The notes beneath the pieces were generated by a model, which was not told where the DNA came from, did no database searches, and saw nothing but the letters and a program-made list of their open reading frames with translations. A stretch of 64,000 nucleotides of DNA from Porpolomopsis calyptriformis. Lineage: Eukaryota; Basidiomycota; Agaricomycetes; Agaricales; Hygrophoraceae. Positions 42,509 to 55,951 of this stretch are shown here, in pieces (the stretch's first letter is position 1; every line of letters starts with the position of its first letter). The stretch covers positions 372,001 to 436,000 of the forward strand of contig OX621171.1 in the NCBI GenBank assembly GCA_951640195.1, given 5' to 3'. Both the position numbers and the translations under genes were made by a program.

Positions 42509-43101
42509 TACTTGCACATTCACAATGAAGCCAAATTTCTATATCCCTGTTGATATCAGGAATTATATATTATGTCTTGTGATTTTTGTCTTTATAATTT
42601 GTGTATTAATTTTTTTGTATTGTATTAATTGTATTTTCTAAGTTAAACATTGCAAAGACTTGTCCACCACTGCTTCATCACATCATTAAGTCTTTCCAGT
42701 CTTTTATGTTCTTCAATTAATGAAGCGTTGTGTGTCTTGTTAAAGACATTGTCATCAAAATCTCGCAATAATCATATAGTGTTACAACAAGAGCTTCGCG
42801 AAAGTGCCATGTATAGATTGAAAAGTGATAAGCTGCTAGATGGAGGGGAGGCGATATCCATGATCACATATGAAAGTATTTGGCCTTGTGATCTGTAGTC
42901 TGTAAAAGCGTATGTGGCAGTCATTGGGAATTGTCTGCGTTTGATGGTGCATCTGATCTCTCTTCATTTGCTAGTTGGAATTTTTATTTCCATTGTCATT
43001 TGTGCACATTTGATAGGCATGACTCCTTCCTCTAAACCAGCAAGCTTCAATGCTTGCATTTGATCCAATTTCACAAGTATATACAGTAGAAGATGTTGGA
43101 G

Positions 43102-44919
43102 TCAGGTTATTGAATCATTTCTGATAGGTGGTTCATCAGGATGCAGAATGATGTCTACAATTTTGCCATGCACCCTGTTCGTAATGTCGAGGTCTGTCTC
43201 AACATTGTCTGTAATGAGGACCTTCATTCCCTTCGCAATTTGTATTTTTGTAGGTAGTTTTTTTTGTTGCTTTTTGTTATTTTTGGTGTGCAGGGCCAAA
43301 TAATATTGTTCTTTTAGTGACAAAGGTCAATTTCCAATGGTATCTTCAGCAGTGTATACTAAGAGTTAGTCACCACTGTCCTTACACCTCTTTCGACTTG
43401 ATGCTTCATTCCACTGCAATCACACAGTATGATGGGGAGTTACCAATGCTGCACTTGCCCAGGGTTCCCTTTCATAGTTATCCTCAATGGAGGTTTTTTT
43501 GTCAATTATAAGTCATCAGAGTGTTGTTATATCTTTTTGTTTAATTTGACCTTTGCGAAGATTCATTAAAAGTTCTTGCCATATTGGGTCTGTAACACGT
43601 ATTTGCTCTTTTAAAATCACAACAGTGTTGAATTCTTTGTATATTGCCTGTGCAAGTTAGTTCTCGAGATTCTTGTTGTTGCCATTGATAGGATGATATA
43701 GAAATTGACTGCTATTTTGTGTGACAGGCAGGAATTGGTGAAGATCAATCACTGCACAGAATTACATTGATACCACTGAAAGAAAATCCTGGTCACTCTG
43801 AATCTGATCCTTGCTTTCCAATGGAGATATTTTTCAATAAGAGTGCAAGGAATTTTTTCGAGATCATTGAGAATTCATCGATTATGAGATATGTTTTGTC
43901 TTTCCAGTATCACTATAACTTTCCTTTGGCTTCTTCACTTATTCATCCTCTTGAACTGACCCCTATTGCTGCAATTGTGTGGGTCATTTTGCCATTGATA
44001 AAAGATGCAGCAATGCCCATGTAAGTGGACTTCATGAGTGTGTGTTTCATACCTGGAGTGAGGTTCATCAATGAGTAAAAGTTGTCATTATAAAAAATTA
44101 AAATGTACCAGCTTGATCAAATGCATCTGTCACAGTTTGTATAACTTTTGATTTTCCTGTGCTGCCCTCTCCATAAATGATCATTCATAAAGGCATGGGG
44201 TTGTGGCCTGCAAGCCTCTGATTTAAGTGCCATACGATTGTACTGTAAGCATGAAATTGATTGGACTTTAACAATGATAGTTCTACAGAGGATAATGGAG
44301 CCTCTGCAGGTAGTGTCGATATGCTTGGTTCCATGTTATCTTCCATGGTGTATGATTTGCATCCTTTTTCGAGTCTGTCCACCTCAGCTTTATCATTGAC
44401 ATCACTCAAAGCAGTAAATATCTTGTCGTTTGAGTTTTGGGTGATAATGTCTGCCTTTAATTGCTTTATCCATTTCGAAAATGTTTGAACATCTCCACCA
44501 ATTGCATTTTATAGCTTATTGAGGGGATCTATTTTCCAATCAGAATCATTAGACGGGAAAATTTTAGCCTGTCTAGCCAATTTGACTGCAAGTGCTCCAT
44601 GAATTTGTTCTCGAACAGGTAATTCTGAGTTGATTATGTCCTGTATGCTTTGCTCATTAATCTGGTAGACAGATTCAATATATGAATCACTCAGATCTAT
44701 GCCTTCCAGTTCTTCACCAATGTCTGTTAAAAAGTTTGACATTTGCATCATTTGTATTTCATAGTTGTCATCTTCAATTATTTGACTTTGCTTGACTGAC
44801 AAATCACAATCGTGAAAGTATTGTATGCCAGAGAGTAAACTGTGAATACAATTAGATGCTGTCAACACAAAATCTTCAAATGCATTGGCCCAAGTCTTGT
44901 TTTGCTTTTTTAGACTCAA
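43102..44919 (-). pseudogene. PIF1-type helicase part of the Helitron protein
   Basis: Read leftwards: linker, then Walker A GEGSTGKSKVIQ at about 44125-44160, motif GIAASFINGKMTHTIAAIG near 43960-44020 and the helicase C-terminal motif (MKVLITDNVETDLDITNRVHGKIVDI) at 43102-43323. Stops and frameshifts are frequent. The helicase unwinds donor DNA during rolling-circle transposition. Confidence 0.8.
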
Positions 44920-45165
44920 TTGTAGGTTCTACCAGGGCTTCAATAGCATCAACACTGAGGTGCAATAGAAATTGTATATATCTGGATCATCTCAATGGGG
45001 TAAGTGATGACCAATGAAATTCGGGAGGTTTCTATGTCCGATTGAACAAACAATACAATGTTTTTGGGTATATTTCAGATGAGTATATTGATACTGAATT
45101 CAATCGTTTTTGGGTCAACCTGGCCTTCTAATAGAATCATCTTTATTGACATGCATGTTGTTATG

Positions 45166-48100
45166 CTAATCCTGTTCAAGGATATCTGCCTCATATGTAT
45201 TGACAAAGTATTCTAGCATATTGTATTCTTCAAGTTCGTGCCCACAAAGTTGATAGTCCATTACTTGACTTTTGGTGAAAATTTTGCCAATATTATTGAT
45301 ATCGAGGACAAGAACATCATTGGACTCCTGCATAGGATCAACTCTTGCATCTTGCATCCGCAGTAATAGAGCTTACTTGCTTGCCTCTAAAGTTTGTTTG
45401 TTTGATTGATTTTGATTTATAGTTTCTTCAGTTATCTCTTCGGATGTCTCTCCTTCATTTGGATCCTTGCTAAGGGAGTAAACTGATAAGAGAGCACATC
45501 GACTAATTTAAAATCAAGTCTCTTACTTCAGGTGTGGTGGATCAACAAAGAAATTGTATCTGTAGATAGTAAAGTTGCTATTTAGAATGCATACAAACAG
45601 TAATATAAAAAACAATAGAAACGTACTTAGATTGTTCCGCGAGTTTAGGGAAAGCATTTATTAAGGCATGCACAAAAGTTGTCCAATAGATCGAGCTATA
45701 CATATGAGAATGATAGGTATCGCCCCACCCCATCAAATACAATAGGACCATAGGTGCGGCAAGTTCTTGCTCATGATTGATGGCATTGATAAGTTGAAAC
45801 AGTAAGAGTCTTGAGTTTTCATGGATGCTATCAATATAAGCTGGGTTAGGATGATCAACATAATATGCATAGCCTTGAGCTAGGACAGTGGAAGTGTTGT
45901 ACAATTTGCCTTGGTTTTTTGTAGCATAAGAAGTAACATAGAAGGTGATGTTCTTTGTGTCACATCCATTCATAAGCAACTTCCCATCATTATTGCACTG
46001 CAAACATATGAGTAGTCCAGGGATCCATCCATTCATATATTCGTACAATCTTTTAGGCCCCCAATTTCCATTCTCCAGTATGAAGTCTTTTGGGATGCAC
46101 TCAAATGGTGCCTTTCGTTTGCAATGAAGCCATCCTCTCTTATTGGGAACAAGACAATGTCAAACTTTGCAAGTGTGCAATTGTTCTGATCATGCAAGTT
46201 GTAGTTCTGTCTTTTGCAATTGGGAGTCATAATTGGGAGAGTCTGGATTGGGAGGTTGATTGTACGCAATTTCTTTTTCCAAAGGAACATCTTTGATAGT
46301 TTCAGCTGTCTCCAAACCAGGTAGATATGCGCATATATTAGCCTGTATATAGTCAGCAATATGAACCCTAAAGGACTTGCTTTTCAATAGTTCAAACATT
46401 TCATCAGCAGTGGGCATGTGGAGCAGCCAGACTAGGAGATGGAGATGGAGAGTCCCATGGCCTTGCAACTCTACCACTCCAAAGTAAGCAGCTACCCGTC
46501 CCAGTATCCCCATCTTCATTTTTACTTGATGTCCTTGTATCTTGATTTGAAAGAGTGTTCCAAACATAGTATCAATCATGAAATAGAAGAATTTCACTGC
46601 AGCATAAGGATCAGCTGTGATATTTTCAGTGTGTCACTTGGTATTTGGCCCTGTAGATGATACAAAAGCATCAAGATCGATTTTTTCACCTACAAATACT
46701 TGTGCTATAGGATTGTGGCGATTGGAAGGATTTACTGTGATCCAAAGTGACAGTGGACCAAGATATATCAATGTCGACCATATTTGACTTCATAATTGAT
46801 AGCAGGATTGATTCAAACCCATGACTCTTCCGATTGATGTCTGGACATTCTTTCACAGTAAGCGTATAGCTGGATCTGTTATTGGTAAGTTATTCTCTTC
46901 TTTGCATTGAGCTTGTGCCATTTTTTCTTTAGTAATTGAAACCATAATGCATGTGTCCCATTCAAAGTTTGCTCTATGCATTTGCAACCTTGCGGAACCT
47001 AAAGCTTCTTGCCACTGTAACATCCCAAATGACATGAATGCAAACATTTCATGTCTTTGAAAGCTTCAGTCAAAGTATTGAAGTGACCATTTAACATGCT
47101 CCTTGAAGTCAACTAATACAGGTCTATTCAATTCTATCCCTCCCCTCCCATAGGGGTACAAGCATGGAAAAGCTTTCTCAAAAAAATGTGCATCGTGTCT
47201 GTTTTGTTGTTGTCCACTCCTACTTGCTTCCAAGAATTGTGACCAAAATCATTAACAGGGTGGCATCCATGCTGGACAATGTAAGCCCCTTCTTGGCCTT
47301 CCTTCCATAGGTTTGCCATACTCCATGTCATAACTTTGTGGGTAGTTAATTTTGACATATCAGTATTGACAGTTCCTGAGACCTCCAAAGGTATGACCTC
47401 TGGATCATCTGCAAGAAGAAAAAAAAGCTTCTAATGGTTTGTTTTTACTAGATGAAGCTTTAACAACTTACTATCCATTATTATATCTACTCAGTGAATA
47501 ACAGACATATACCAAAGTCAGCAAATAAACTGTTTTTGTTATAATTGAAACTGACCTTCATTTTCATCAACATGTTCAGGTATGTATCCTCTGCTCTCTT
47601 GATCAATAATACTGATATTATTGCTGTGTCAAATGATGCTGTAAATCTCAATACATATGTCATCTTCAGGTAATCGCTGGAGTGATGTGGAATCTATAAT
47701 GATATGGCCATAATATTTCTAATTGTTCTCTTTCAGCCAGATCAAGGCTTTGAGAACAACTTGTCAGTGAATATGGAAAAGGTTATAGAACTTTCATTTG
47801 AGTAAACGACCTTGTCCTATGAAAGTTACTGATATGATTGATGACAACACAGATACTGAGCAAGGCATTAAACACCCCTGAACCATCACTGCAGCTGCTC
47901 CAACATCCAAGTTGTATGTACTGACAGTACCTCGCATTGCACATTGTAAAGTGGTTGAGTCAGGCTGATAGAAACTTTTCGTGAATAGTTTGAACACAAA
48001 AATGCATGGATACAATAGTGTGATCAACAATTGTTCCGGAAATGAAAGTCTTTCGAGTTCCCAAGGTACATGTCTAATCCACATGTCATTTGCCAATGAA

Positions 48101-48771
48101 AATTGCGGTGGTTGGAAGGGACGACTGAGTAAATCTGCTTTGCAAACTTGACATATTTGGACAGATATTGATCCATCATCCTTGACAACAACTCCACTTG
48201 GTTCTAAAAGAAGTCCTCAGAATAGATTATGGGCAGGATGAGGGTTTTTTGGAATAAGGAGTAGAGAATTAGGTATGTTGCCAATATCAAAGGTCATGAT
48301 GTTATTTGCTGTGTTACTGACTTCTTGCACACAGACAGCACAGACAACCATCGCTAGCATTTTATTGCTAGTAGCATCATAAAACTCACAGTAACATTAG
48401 TGTATTTATCCTCACAATGGTAACTCCATGAATTTTAACAAATCTCAATTTCTGTGTAGATTGGAAACTTCTGCCTTTGCTCTGACTCATTGAGATGCCT
48501 GATCAGTAAGACATTTTTGTTTTCTAGATGATAATTTGTCTTCTTTTGCTTTTTCTGATTGAGTTATTTTAGCCGATGTGGCATTTTGCAAGGTATCCAG
48601 AAAAGAGGGGGAGGATTTCATCAAGATGTAACCAACAACAATGTCTTTATTTGAATTCAAATGGATGTGCCTTGGTATGACAACTTGTCCAACTGAAAGA
48701 GAGAGAAGCTGCTGACAAGTTAAGATAGAAACTTCCTTGTGCATATCGATGTCCATCCTTATACCAAGCAA
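45166..48771 (-). pseudogene. N-terminal and Rep part of the Helitron protein
   Basis: 48096-47794 is the conserved upstream domain (MWIRHVPWELERLSFPEQLLI). 46597-46190 holds the HUH motif HGTLHLHLLVW. 46048-45578 holds the nicking tyrosine region NITFYVTSYATKNQGK. Together these are the rolling-circle Rep of Helitrons. The frame is broken in at least eight places. Confidence 0.85.
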
Positions 48772-49414
48772 GATAGAACAGGAAAGGTATTTAACGAATG
48801 ATATTGACCACTTTATATACTCCGGAACAAATGTTCTACTGCATATTAGTATGTCCTAGAACTTTGGTGATCCTGCTCCACACTAACTACATAAATTCTA
48901 CTTCATGACTTAGCTTGCACAATGGGGTCTATGCAGCCCATGAATCATTCCCTCATGGACAACAAGAAATCTGTTGTTACAGACCGAATCCCAAGAACTA
49001 AGTGATAATGTTAGATCCCCCATCTGATTTGTAAAGATCTAGTGCTTCTGACAGGTCAAAAGCCAGTCAGAATGGGATGGAACAGATAATGTGCCACGCA
49101 TCAAGCTCATAGTGCAGTCAGTTTGATCCCCAAACCAAGCAACCCTATGAAACAAATTGCCTTGGTCATTTTTCCTTACGTTGACTAAGATTTGTAAATA
49201 TATTATATGATGTGAGTTCTGTGTAGCCTACATTTAAGTCATTCAATTCAATATTATGAATAATACCAATACTGACTTGTTGTCTTATAAATCTATCTAT
49301 TCTTCATATTGATTCTCGACTATTCTCGAGCCTTCAAAATACATATAAAAGAGTCCCTTTTTCCTCAGTGAGTGCAATTCTAATTCTTTTTTCCCTCTCA
49401 GCCAATGAATAACC

Positions 49415-50663
49415 ATGACACAAACTTGTGGTTCTTCAGCTTCAGCTTTAAAGACTTGTGTATCCCAGGAAACAAGTATGACAGCATCCTCATCACCCAC
49501 ATCCACACCTGTTTCCCTGGAAAACAGAGACCAACAGTCACCTTCCTTCCCTGTCCATGATGATTCTCATCTTAAACAAATTGCATCAGAGTTGTCCAAA
49601 AACAAATATTTCCTTGGTAATTTGAATCTCAGCCAATACATCGAATGGGTGGATTCGGGATGCTAACAAAAGCTTGTTCAGAAACAACAAACAGATGATG
49701 ATTGATATGACCCCACAATACTTGAATGTGTAGGAGAGATCAGTCCAAACAACTTTTGGTTGTATGCGTGTGCAGGTTGTAATGGTGAACATGGACTGAA
49801 CAATTCCTGGGCAAAAAGTTCCCCTTTTGAGAAAGCAAAAGTGCAAGGGAATTTGCGCGTACCTAGCCATGCCATTTACGCAGCTGATTGGAAAGCTTCC
49901 CTCAATAATCTCAACAAATTAATGATGGCTGCAAAAAAGAACAACTCAAAAATAGGACTTAGCATAATACAAAATGATGAAATCCGAATGTGACATGCTA
50001 TTTTTGAGGTATGTTATAATTTTTATTAAACTTACTTTGTCTTATATGATTGTTTCATGTATCTACTATAAGCCAAAGACCCAGGATAGCTCAGAAGATG
50101 GTACCTCAACCAACAAACAAGTAGACGAGGATGATAGAATAGTTGTGAGTCACAACAGTGAGTCCTAGTCAATTTCTTGTATTCCTTGTTGACTTTCATT
50201 ATTCATAAACCAAAAAAAAGGTTCCAATCTTGGTCCAGCTTTTACGATTGAAAATATGCCTTGCAAGTTTCAAAAAGGAACTGAAGCCCTCACATGCTTG
50301 AAAGAAGATGGTTTTTTTGATTTCTCCCCTTTACCAGTGATGATGATGAACAGAAATCCAATACTGCCTGCAGAATATGAAAAGTGCTTGGCAGGCATGT
50401 TAGTTCTAGCATGTGTAACATTGTCCTGTAACCATTTTACTGGCAAAGGATACCAGTTCTACACTGACATCGAAAGTCTTTCTATTTTGAGACCACCAAG
50501 GGCTATCGTTTCACCTTCACTATTGAAATCACCCTCAAAGAAAAGAAGATTTGTATTGCCAGATTGTAAGGGTTTTGGTTCTTGCCTTGCTCAAGACCAG
50601 ACTGGATACAACCAATATCTATTGGGTGTGGTATCTCTGGTACAAGCGGTGGCAAAGGGTTAA
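49415..50663 (+). pseudogene. Three-exon passenger gene in the Helitron
   Basis: Exons 49415-50008, 50073-50157 and 50221-50663, introns of 64 and 63 bases (GTATGT...AAG, GTGAGT...AAG), join in frame to 373 codons plus stop. Three in-frame stops in exon 1 (TAA about 49664, TGA about 49700, TGA 49991) mark decay. The product has a Ser/Thr-rich start, a CxxC pair (YACAGCNG), a Lys-rich middle and a C-terminal half with several cysteines. It is divergent from Rep-helicase. Not recognised: captured host gene or Helitron accessory gene. Confidence 0.6.
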
Positions 50664-50753
50664 AACATACTGTAAATAGTGGTAAATACAGCCTCTATAC
50701 TGCTCTGAGGTGCCAAACACCTATCAACACTGATCACCTGCCTCTGTAGGCTC

Positions 50754-50775
50754 TGTAACAGCCATATCTGTTACA
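50754..50775. repeat. Inverted repeat in the right part of the Helitron
   Basis: TGTAACAG pairs with CTGTTACA, six bases between. It resembles the palindromic start of the family A LTR (TGTAACAGATATGTTACA); this may be chance or an LTR scrap. Confidence 0.4.
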
Positions 50776-50928
50776 CAGATTCCCTACAAAATGTGAGGTC
50801 GAGAATTGCATAGTTACAATGTCTCAATTCTCTCTCATCTTTTTATAGTATTATAATTTTAATATTTGTTGACATTTGAAGTCGTGACTTCAAGCAAGGT
50901 TTGCTGGTGACGAAGTCAGTGTTTCTAG

Positions 50929-50955
50929 TGTGATAACTTATCCCCAACACTTACA
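50929..50955 (+). repeat. 5' LTR of A5, right piece
   Basis: TGTGATAACTTATCCCC to CTTACA continues the LTR broken at 42488. The gag leader follows. Confidence 0.8.
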
Positions 50956-51170
50956 CTTTTTTGCACATTCACAAGAAATTGTGGAATATCTGTGTAAATC
51001 AACTTTTGATTGAAAAAGCTTCCCTGTTGACAACACAGCCTTTGTCAATGACAAAGACCCACATGAAGACTTGAATCACGCGGGCCTCAACAGCACGCAA
51101 CTCATAAGGCAAACTACCTAACAACAACAACCTAGGAACAGCGCAGACAAGCACCATTGCTGATTTAGGC

Positions 51171-54100
51171 ATACCACATCATGACCTCAGTGACACCCAA
51201 AGATGGCTAGCAATAGCCATAAATTCACCCTAGAGTGAATGAAGATATCATGCCAACTTAGATGATAGCAGCTCCCAACTCATAGAAAGAGAGGATTCAT
51301 CGCCAACAACAAGTTGGCATGTAAGCATAACAATCAACCCTATGCTCAATACTTTAATGCAGACCCTTACTGAGGGTCAAACAAGGACAGGAAACCCTTC
51401 CTCATCATAAAACCTGAATAAATGAGCATACATTCATCAAATGTTGAATCTATTACATTGTAATGAAATAGACAACCAAGATGAGTGATGAGACCTGTCG
51501 CCCACACCCAGTCAGATGTTGACTATTACACATAGTAAGAGACAACAAGAAAAGCACCTGCAGAATTGCGAGGCATCAAGTGAGACACTCTCCAATGTAG
51601 TTGACCAGGTCAATCTACTTGTTCAGATGAGAACAGATAGAATTAATCATGAGGAATTCATGAAGCTAGCCAACGACCTTAATAAGGTTATGGTGCATAA
51701 GAATAGCGACAACACCCATCGAAATAAGATGGATACAACCATTTATCCAGATAGGGATGAAGAAGACAAACTTCTTCAATAAGCAGAAGCTGAGCTTCAC
51801 CATCCTTGACAAGAAGACAAGACAAGTTCCATCTATAAGAGATAGTATGCTGCAGCTGATTGAGTTGATAAACATCAACATGGAAGTAAGAGGAAGAACA
51901 ACTGGACTAGGTTGTTTGAACAAGAAAATGAAGCAGCCTTGAGACTGGGCACATTCACACTCAAGGACAGAGTGGCTATCCAAAGGTTAAGAAATGGCGA
52001 CATCTGTGAAAATGGAAGATCTGGCCTGGACAACCAAGCCATCACCTTTGATGCTTCTGGAGAAACCATAGACTTATAGGCAGAATGACAAAATGAGCAG
52101 CCTAAATGAGACTACCAGCCACCATCAGATAGAAGGCAGTATCACCAGTCAGATGACAGTGATTCAGATGACCCAGATCAAGGATCGCCTTCTTCTGATA
52201 AGTCCAATTGTAGTGAAATAATGGACACTGGAAGTGATCAGTTGAGAAATCGACCCTCCGATGCTACTGGATATGGTAGTAAAAGAACATCTAAACAGAC
52301 GTCAAAAACAACAACATGACACAGAAGTTGTAGCTGTAAACCTCATAAATATGAGGGGAAAGATCCACACTCTGATTACCTCAGAGACATTCATTGTAAA
52401 TATCATAAATTAATTAATGAACAAGTGGGCAAACCACTAAAAGGAAACCTATCCAGTTTCCGAACCTCATCACCTAAACTGCCTACTCTAAAAGAGTATA
52501 GCGGTGAAGAGGACATCGAGAAATTCAATGGGTGGGTTCAATCATTCTTGAGATGGTTGAAATTGTCCAACTACACTGGACCTAACATGGAGCTAGAGTG
52601 TATCACTTTAATAGCTATTTATCTTGCAGACAAAGCAAGACAATGGTTTAATAACAATATTGACAGCATGTCTAGGCAGAAAGGCTGATGGACATTCAAA
52701 GAGGTCATAACCAGACTGTACAACCAGTTTATTCATGAAGCATCCATACAGGATACTAGTATGAAAATCTATTTGAGAAAGTACACCATGGAAGGTGGTG
52801 TCTCAGGATTTGTCTATGACCTCGAGAGGTACGCAGGATGTATGATACATGAGCCTGACTCATATATGTTTAAAACCCAATTATTATTGGGTCTACCTGC
52901 ATGGATAACTGATGTAGTTGTCTAGAAAGGTATTACTGCTGAAACATTGTGACTTGATATAATTCTCAAAGTGGCTCGACACATTGAAGAGAGCATTTGG
53001 ATAAAGTATTGCTATGATGAGCAATGCAAGGCAACATCTGGGGTAACCAGTCAGCCAATGGCAACTGTGAATATGCAGCCGCCAACAATTCAGATGACAA
53101 ATAAAGAAATGCCATTGTATTCAAAGCCAGCGTACAATAAGTACACTAACAAATGAGGTCCATACAGACTATATAGACTGACTGACAACTGTCAGCTTTA
53201 CAGACCACCACCAAATTGACCAAGTGGTTCTGGAAGTAGACCGATGCTGCAGGTGCTGGCACATAATTGAACCCAGACAGGATCGTCTAGTGTGAAATGC
53301 TAGGTGTGTAGCAAGTTTGGCCACTATGCAACTGATCTGAAATGTCCCAATTTTGGGAAGCCCTAAATGGCAGCTATCTAAGAGGGGGAGGATGCATTCA
53401 AAATGGTAGCAGAAGATGCTATTGACAAGAATGACCAAGAGGCAGACGAGCCTCAAAACAACTACAGAATCATAGTTGAGGAAGAGGAGGATGATCCTTT
53501 ACAAGGATCGCAGTATACATCACAAGGTGAAGAGTATCACCTCCAAGAATATGATTATGAAGAGTACTCACAAGAGGAAGATGACAATAACATCATCAAT
53601 GAACAGATACGTTCAATCAGAGAAATGAGTAACCCTGCTTGTGAATTTATAGTGTCTATAAACGATGAACAAGTGTTCAAAGAGGACACTCAACCCAAAT
53701 CATGGGTTCATAAGTCCAGCAGACAGCAGGACTGCCCAGTGAAGCTGAGTACAAAAGTAAGGCCTTTAGTGGCTCACATGGAATTGAACAGCCTCATAGC
53801 TATTGTAATGTTCAATACAGGCAGCACCTCTGATGCCATTAGCCCAGAATTTGCGAGAGTTGCAAATTTAAAAATATATCAGTTGAAGGACCCTGTTCTG
53901 ATCCAACTAGGATGCCATGGTAGCAGATCATGGATTAACTATGGTACTTACTGTCCCATGTGGTATGAAAGTATTGCAAAGAAGTACTACTTTGTAAATA
54001 TCAATAGATTCAATGCTATAATTGGCATCAGTTTCATGAGGGAATTTGAAATTATGCTAGAGCCTAGCATGAACCAGATAATAGTCCACAGGGTGGCTGC

Positions 54101-54453
54101 TCCTACTCTTAAAGAAGGGGAGGAAAATGACAAATTGTGCACAGACAATCACTGCAATGAACTGAACAAAGGTCTGCTGAATGACTAGCAGATGCAGAAC
54201 CAAAAGGTTCTGCAGGGAAGATGTCCAGACAGGACATCATAGAAACCAACAAACCAAGAGAGTTTGTTGAGGAGTTCTCAAGAAAAAGGTGTTCAGATAC
54301 GAACACAAACAAAATAAAAGATAATACCCCTACCAGGTCCAATGAAAAGATGCTACTGAGTGTAGCTCAAATTGTTCAACTGAATGAAAGGACTAAAATG
54401 CCCCTAACAAATGAGGACAGACCTCACCTTCGAGCCAAATGGATTGAAGCATG
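51171..54453 (+). pseudogene. gag-protease of A5
   Basis: Aligned over its length with A1 363-3053 and 9499-10110, and uninterrupted where A1 has B1. Readable parts: 52425-52688 (KARQWFNNN), a damaged knuckle near 53310, the acidic stretch and a protease with FNTGST (Asp of the active site changed to Asn) at 53403-54188. Most differences from A1 are CG to CA or TG. Confidence 0.85.
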
Positions 54454-55951
54454 CTACTGGGAAAAGTAGTGTGCTAGAGGTGCGTTTCTGCCACATGCAA
54501 GGTGTATAGGCATTCACTTTATTTAAATGAACAGATCACCAGGCAAGATTTCTTACCTTGTAGTACAGGTATCATCACACAACATCCACCTGTGGAACTG
54601 GTCCTGTATATGTTCCTATAACAAAGTAACACTTTTTCAGGCACTTTGGCTACTATGCCTACTCTACCAAATAGTTCTGCCTGTATGTCCTGCTTTCTCC
54701 ATTGTCCCTTGCCATCCTGATAACCCACCGCAGCACTTGTTAATGGAACTAAAAAGAGTACAGACAAGTCAATCAATGTGAATGAATAATCTTCCTGGGG
54801 AGAAATTCAACAACTTCCACAAGATTCAAGATGAAATTGTCTGGGACACTGAAGCCAAGACCAGTTGCAATGCTGGAATCTCTCCTCAACCCATCAACCT
54901 GCATGTATACTCCCTAAATGTCCTCACACTAACCCTCATTAACTGATGAAAGTGCCTGTCAGAGATTAACCTCGCAATATCATTTCTTCTAGAGTTCAAC
55001 ACCATCACTCTCCATTGGTACCACTGCTTTCAAAGTCATTGTTAAGCAGCAGATCAAGCAACCTGAGGAACCAAGTTTGAAGAGTTGTCAATTGGTCTAT
55101 GATGAATTAATCCAGATCCTCAGTCAGGTCCTGGTCAAAGTTATGAGTTGCATGTACCTTCATCCATCCATTCTTGAATCTGACTTCTGTGGTTTATAGC
55201 ACGCATTTAGATGTTATCCCACATGTCATAAATGCTTTAATGATATCATTGTCAACTTCCTCAAGAAGTTTATAGTGCCAACAACCAAGCTAGTCTCTGA
55301 TATGGTTGCGCAAGTCCACTGCACTTTGCAATCATCCTTCAGGATCAGTGGAAGCTTTAAACTGCATGTATTCAGATTATTTATCACTGCCAGTTCATAT
55401 CTCACATCCAGTATATTAGATGCCTTGGTTTTTGTCCCAAGTTGAGCCATGCTGATCACACCAAGCTGCTTCAAATCAGATTGCAAAAGCACATACAGTA
55501 AAATGTACTACCATGCAGTTCATCCTGTCTATAAATCCTCTCTGTCCCCAAATATAATATGTTTCTTTGGGGTGATCATTCTTTCATTGGAGATTGATTT
55601 TTTTGACTGCAAATAATCTTTTAATTGAATCCTTCAATATGTAGCCATAAAGGGAGGGGAGTGACTAGCTGTTTGGATATTTCAGCCCCTTCAAGTCACA
55701 GAAGCCAACAGCAATCTCAATCCCAGGACTGTCCATCTCGATCCCTGTCAGTACCTTAGCATAAATTTGAGCTCCATGCTAAAGAACTGCTACAATTTTT
55801 TTCTTGTTTGGACAACACCACTTTATTCCACCCCATGCTCTTCCAATCCAAATGCAAGTATGTCACTGCCAATAATCAGCTGATAACATGATCAACTATT
55901 TAAAGAGTCATCATCCAACAAATATTTTCCTTGCGCAGGCAATTTTTCCCA
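54454..55951. other. Stretch without a supported gene
   Basis: Only short open frames. I see no match to the other elements of the window. The region may contain upstream exons of the gene at 55952-56746 (pyrimidine-rich stretches and possible acceptors near 54640 and 55938), but I cannot define them. Confidence 0.4.

Larger units (their letters stand above)
42489..50928 (-). mobile_element. Helitron-type rolling-circle transposon
   Basis: 8.4 kb of foreign DNA splits the A5 LTR without deletion or clear duplication (one T is ambiguous), as Helitrons do. The minus strand codes a Rep-helicase. The left end is a perfect hairpin TACCTTG-CTTAA-CAAGGTA (42490-42508). Its AAGCAAGGT complement recurs 28 bases from the right end (50892-50900), so the inverted repeats are asymmetric. 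The right end reads TTTCTAG(T). 42509-43101 and 48772-49414 hold no gene that I can support. Confidence 0.8.
42321..54453 (+). mobile_element. Ty3/gypsy element A5, LTR split by a Helitron
   Basis: 5' LTR 42321-42488 plus 50929-50955, followed by leader and gag-protease to 54453, where similarity to A1 stops just before RT. Nearly all CpG sites are lost. It inserted into the A4 pol. Confidence 0.85.

Noticed and set aside
49586..49875. Minus-strand frames opposite the Helitron passenger gene
   Set aside because: Shadows of exon 1; no splice or Rep-helicase similarity.
50754..50775. Palindrome near the Helitron end as an LTR of family A
   Set aside because: Only the first bases resemble the A LTR; nothing else of the LTR follows.
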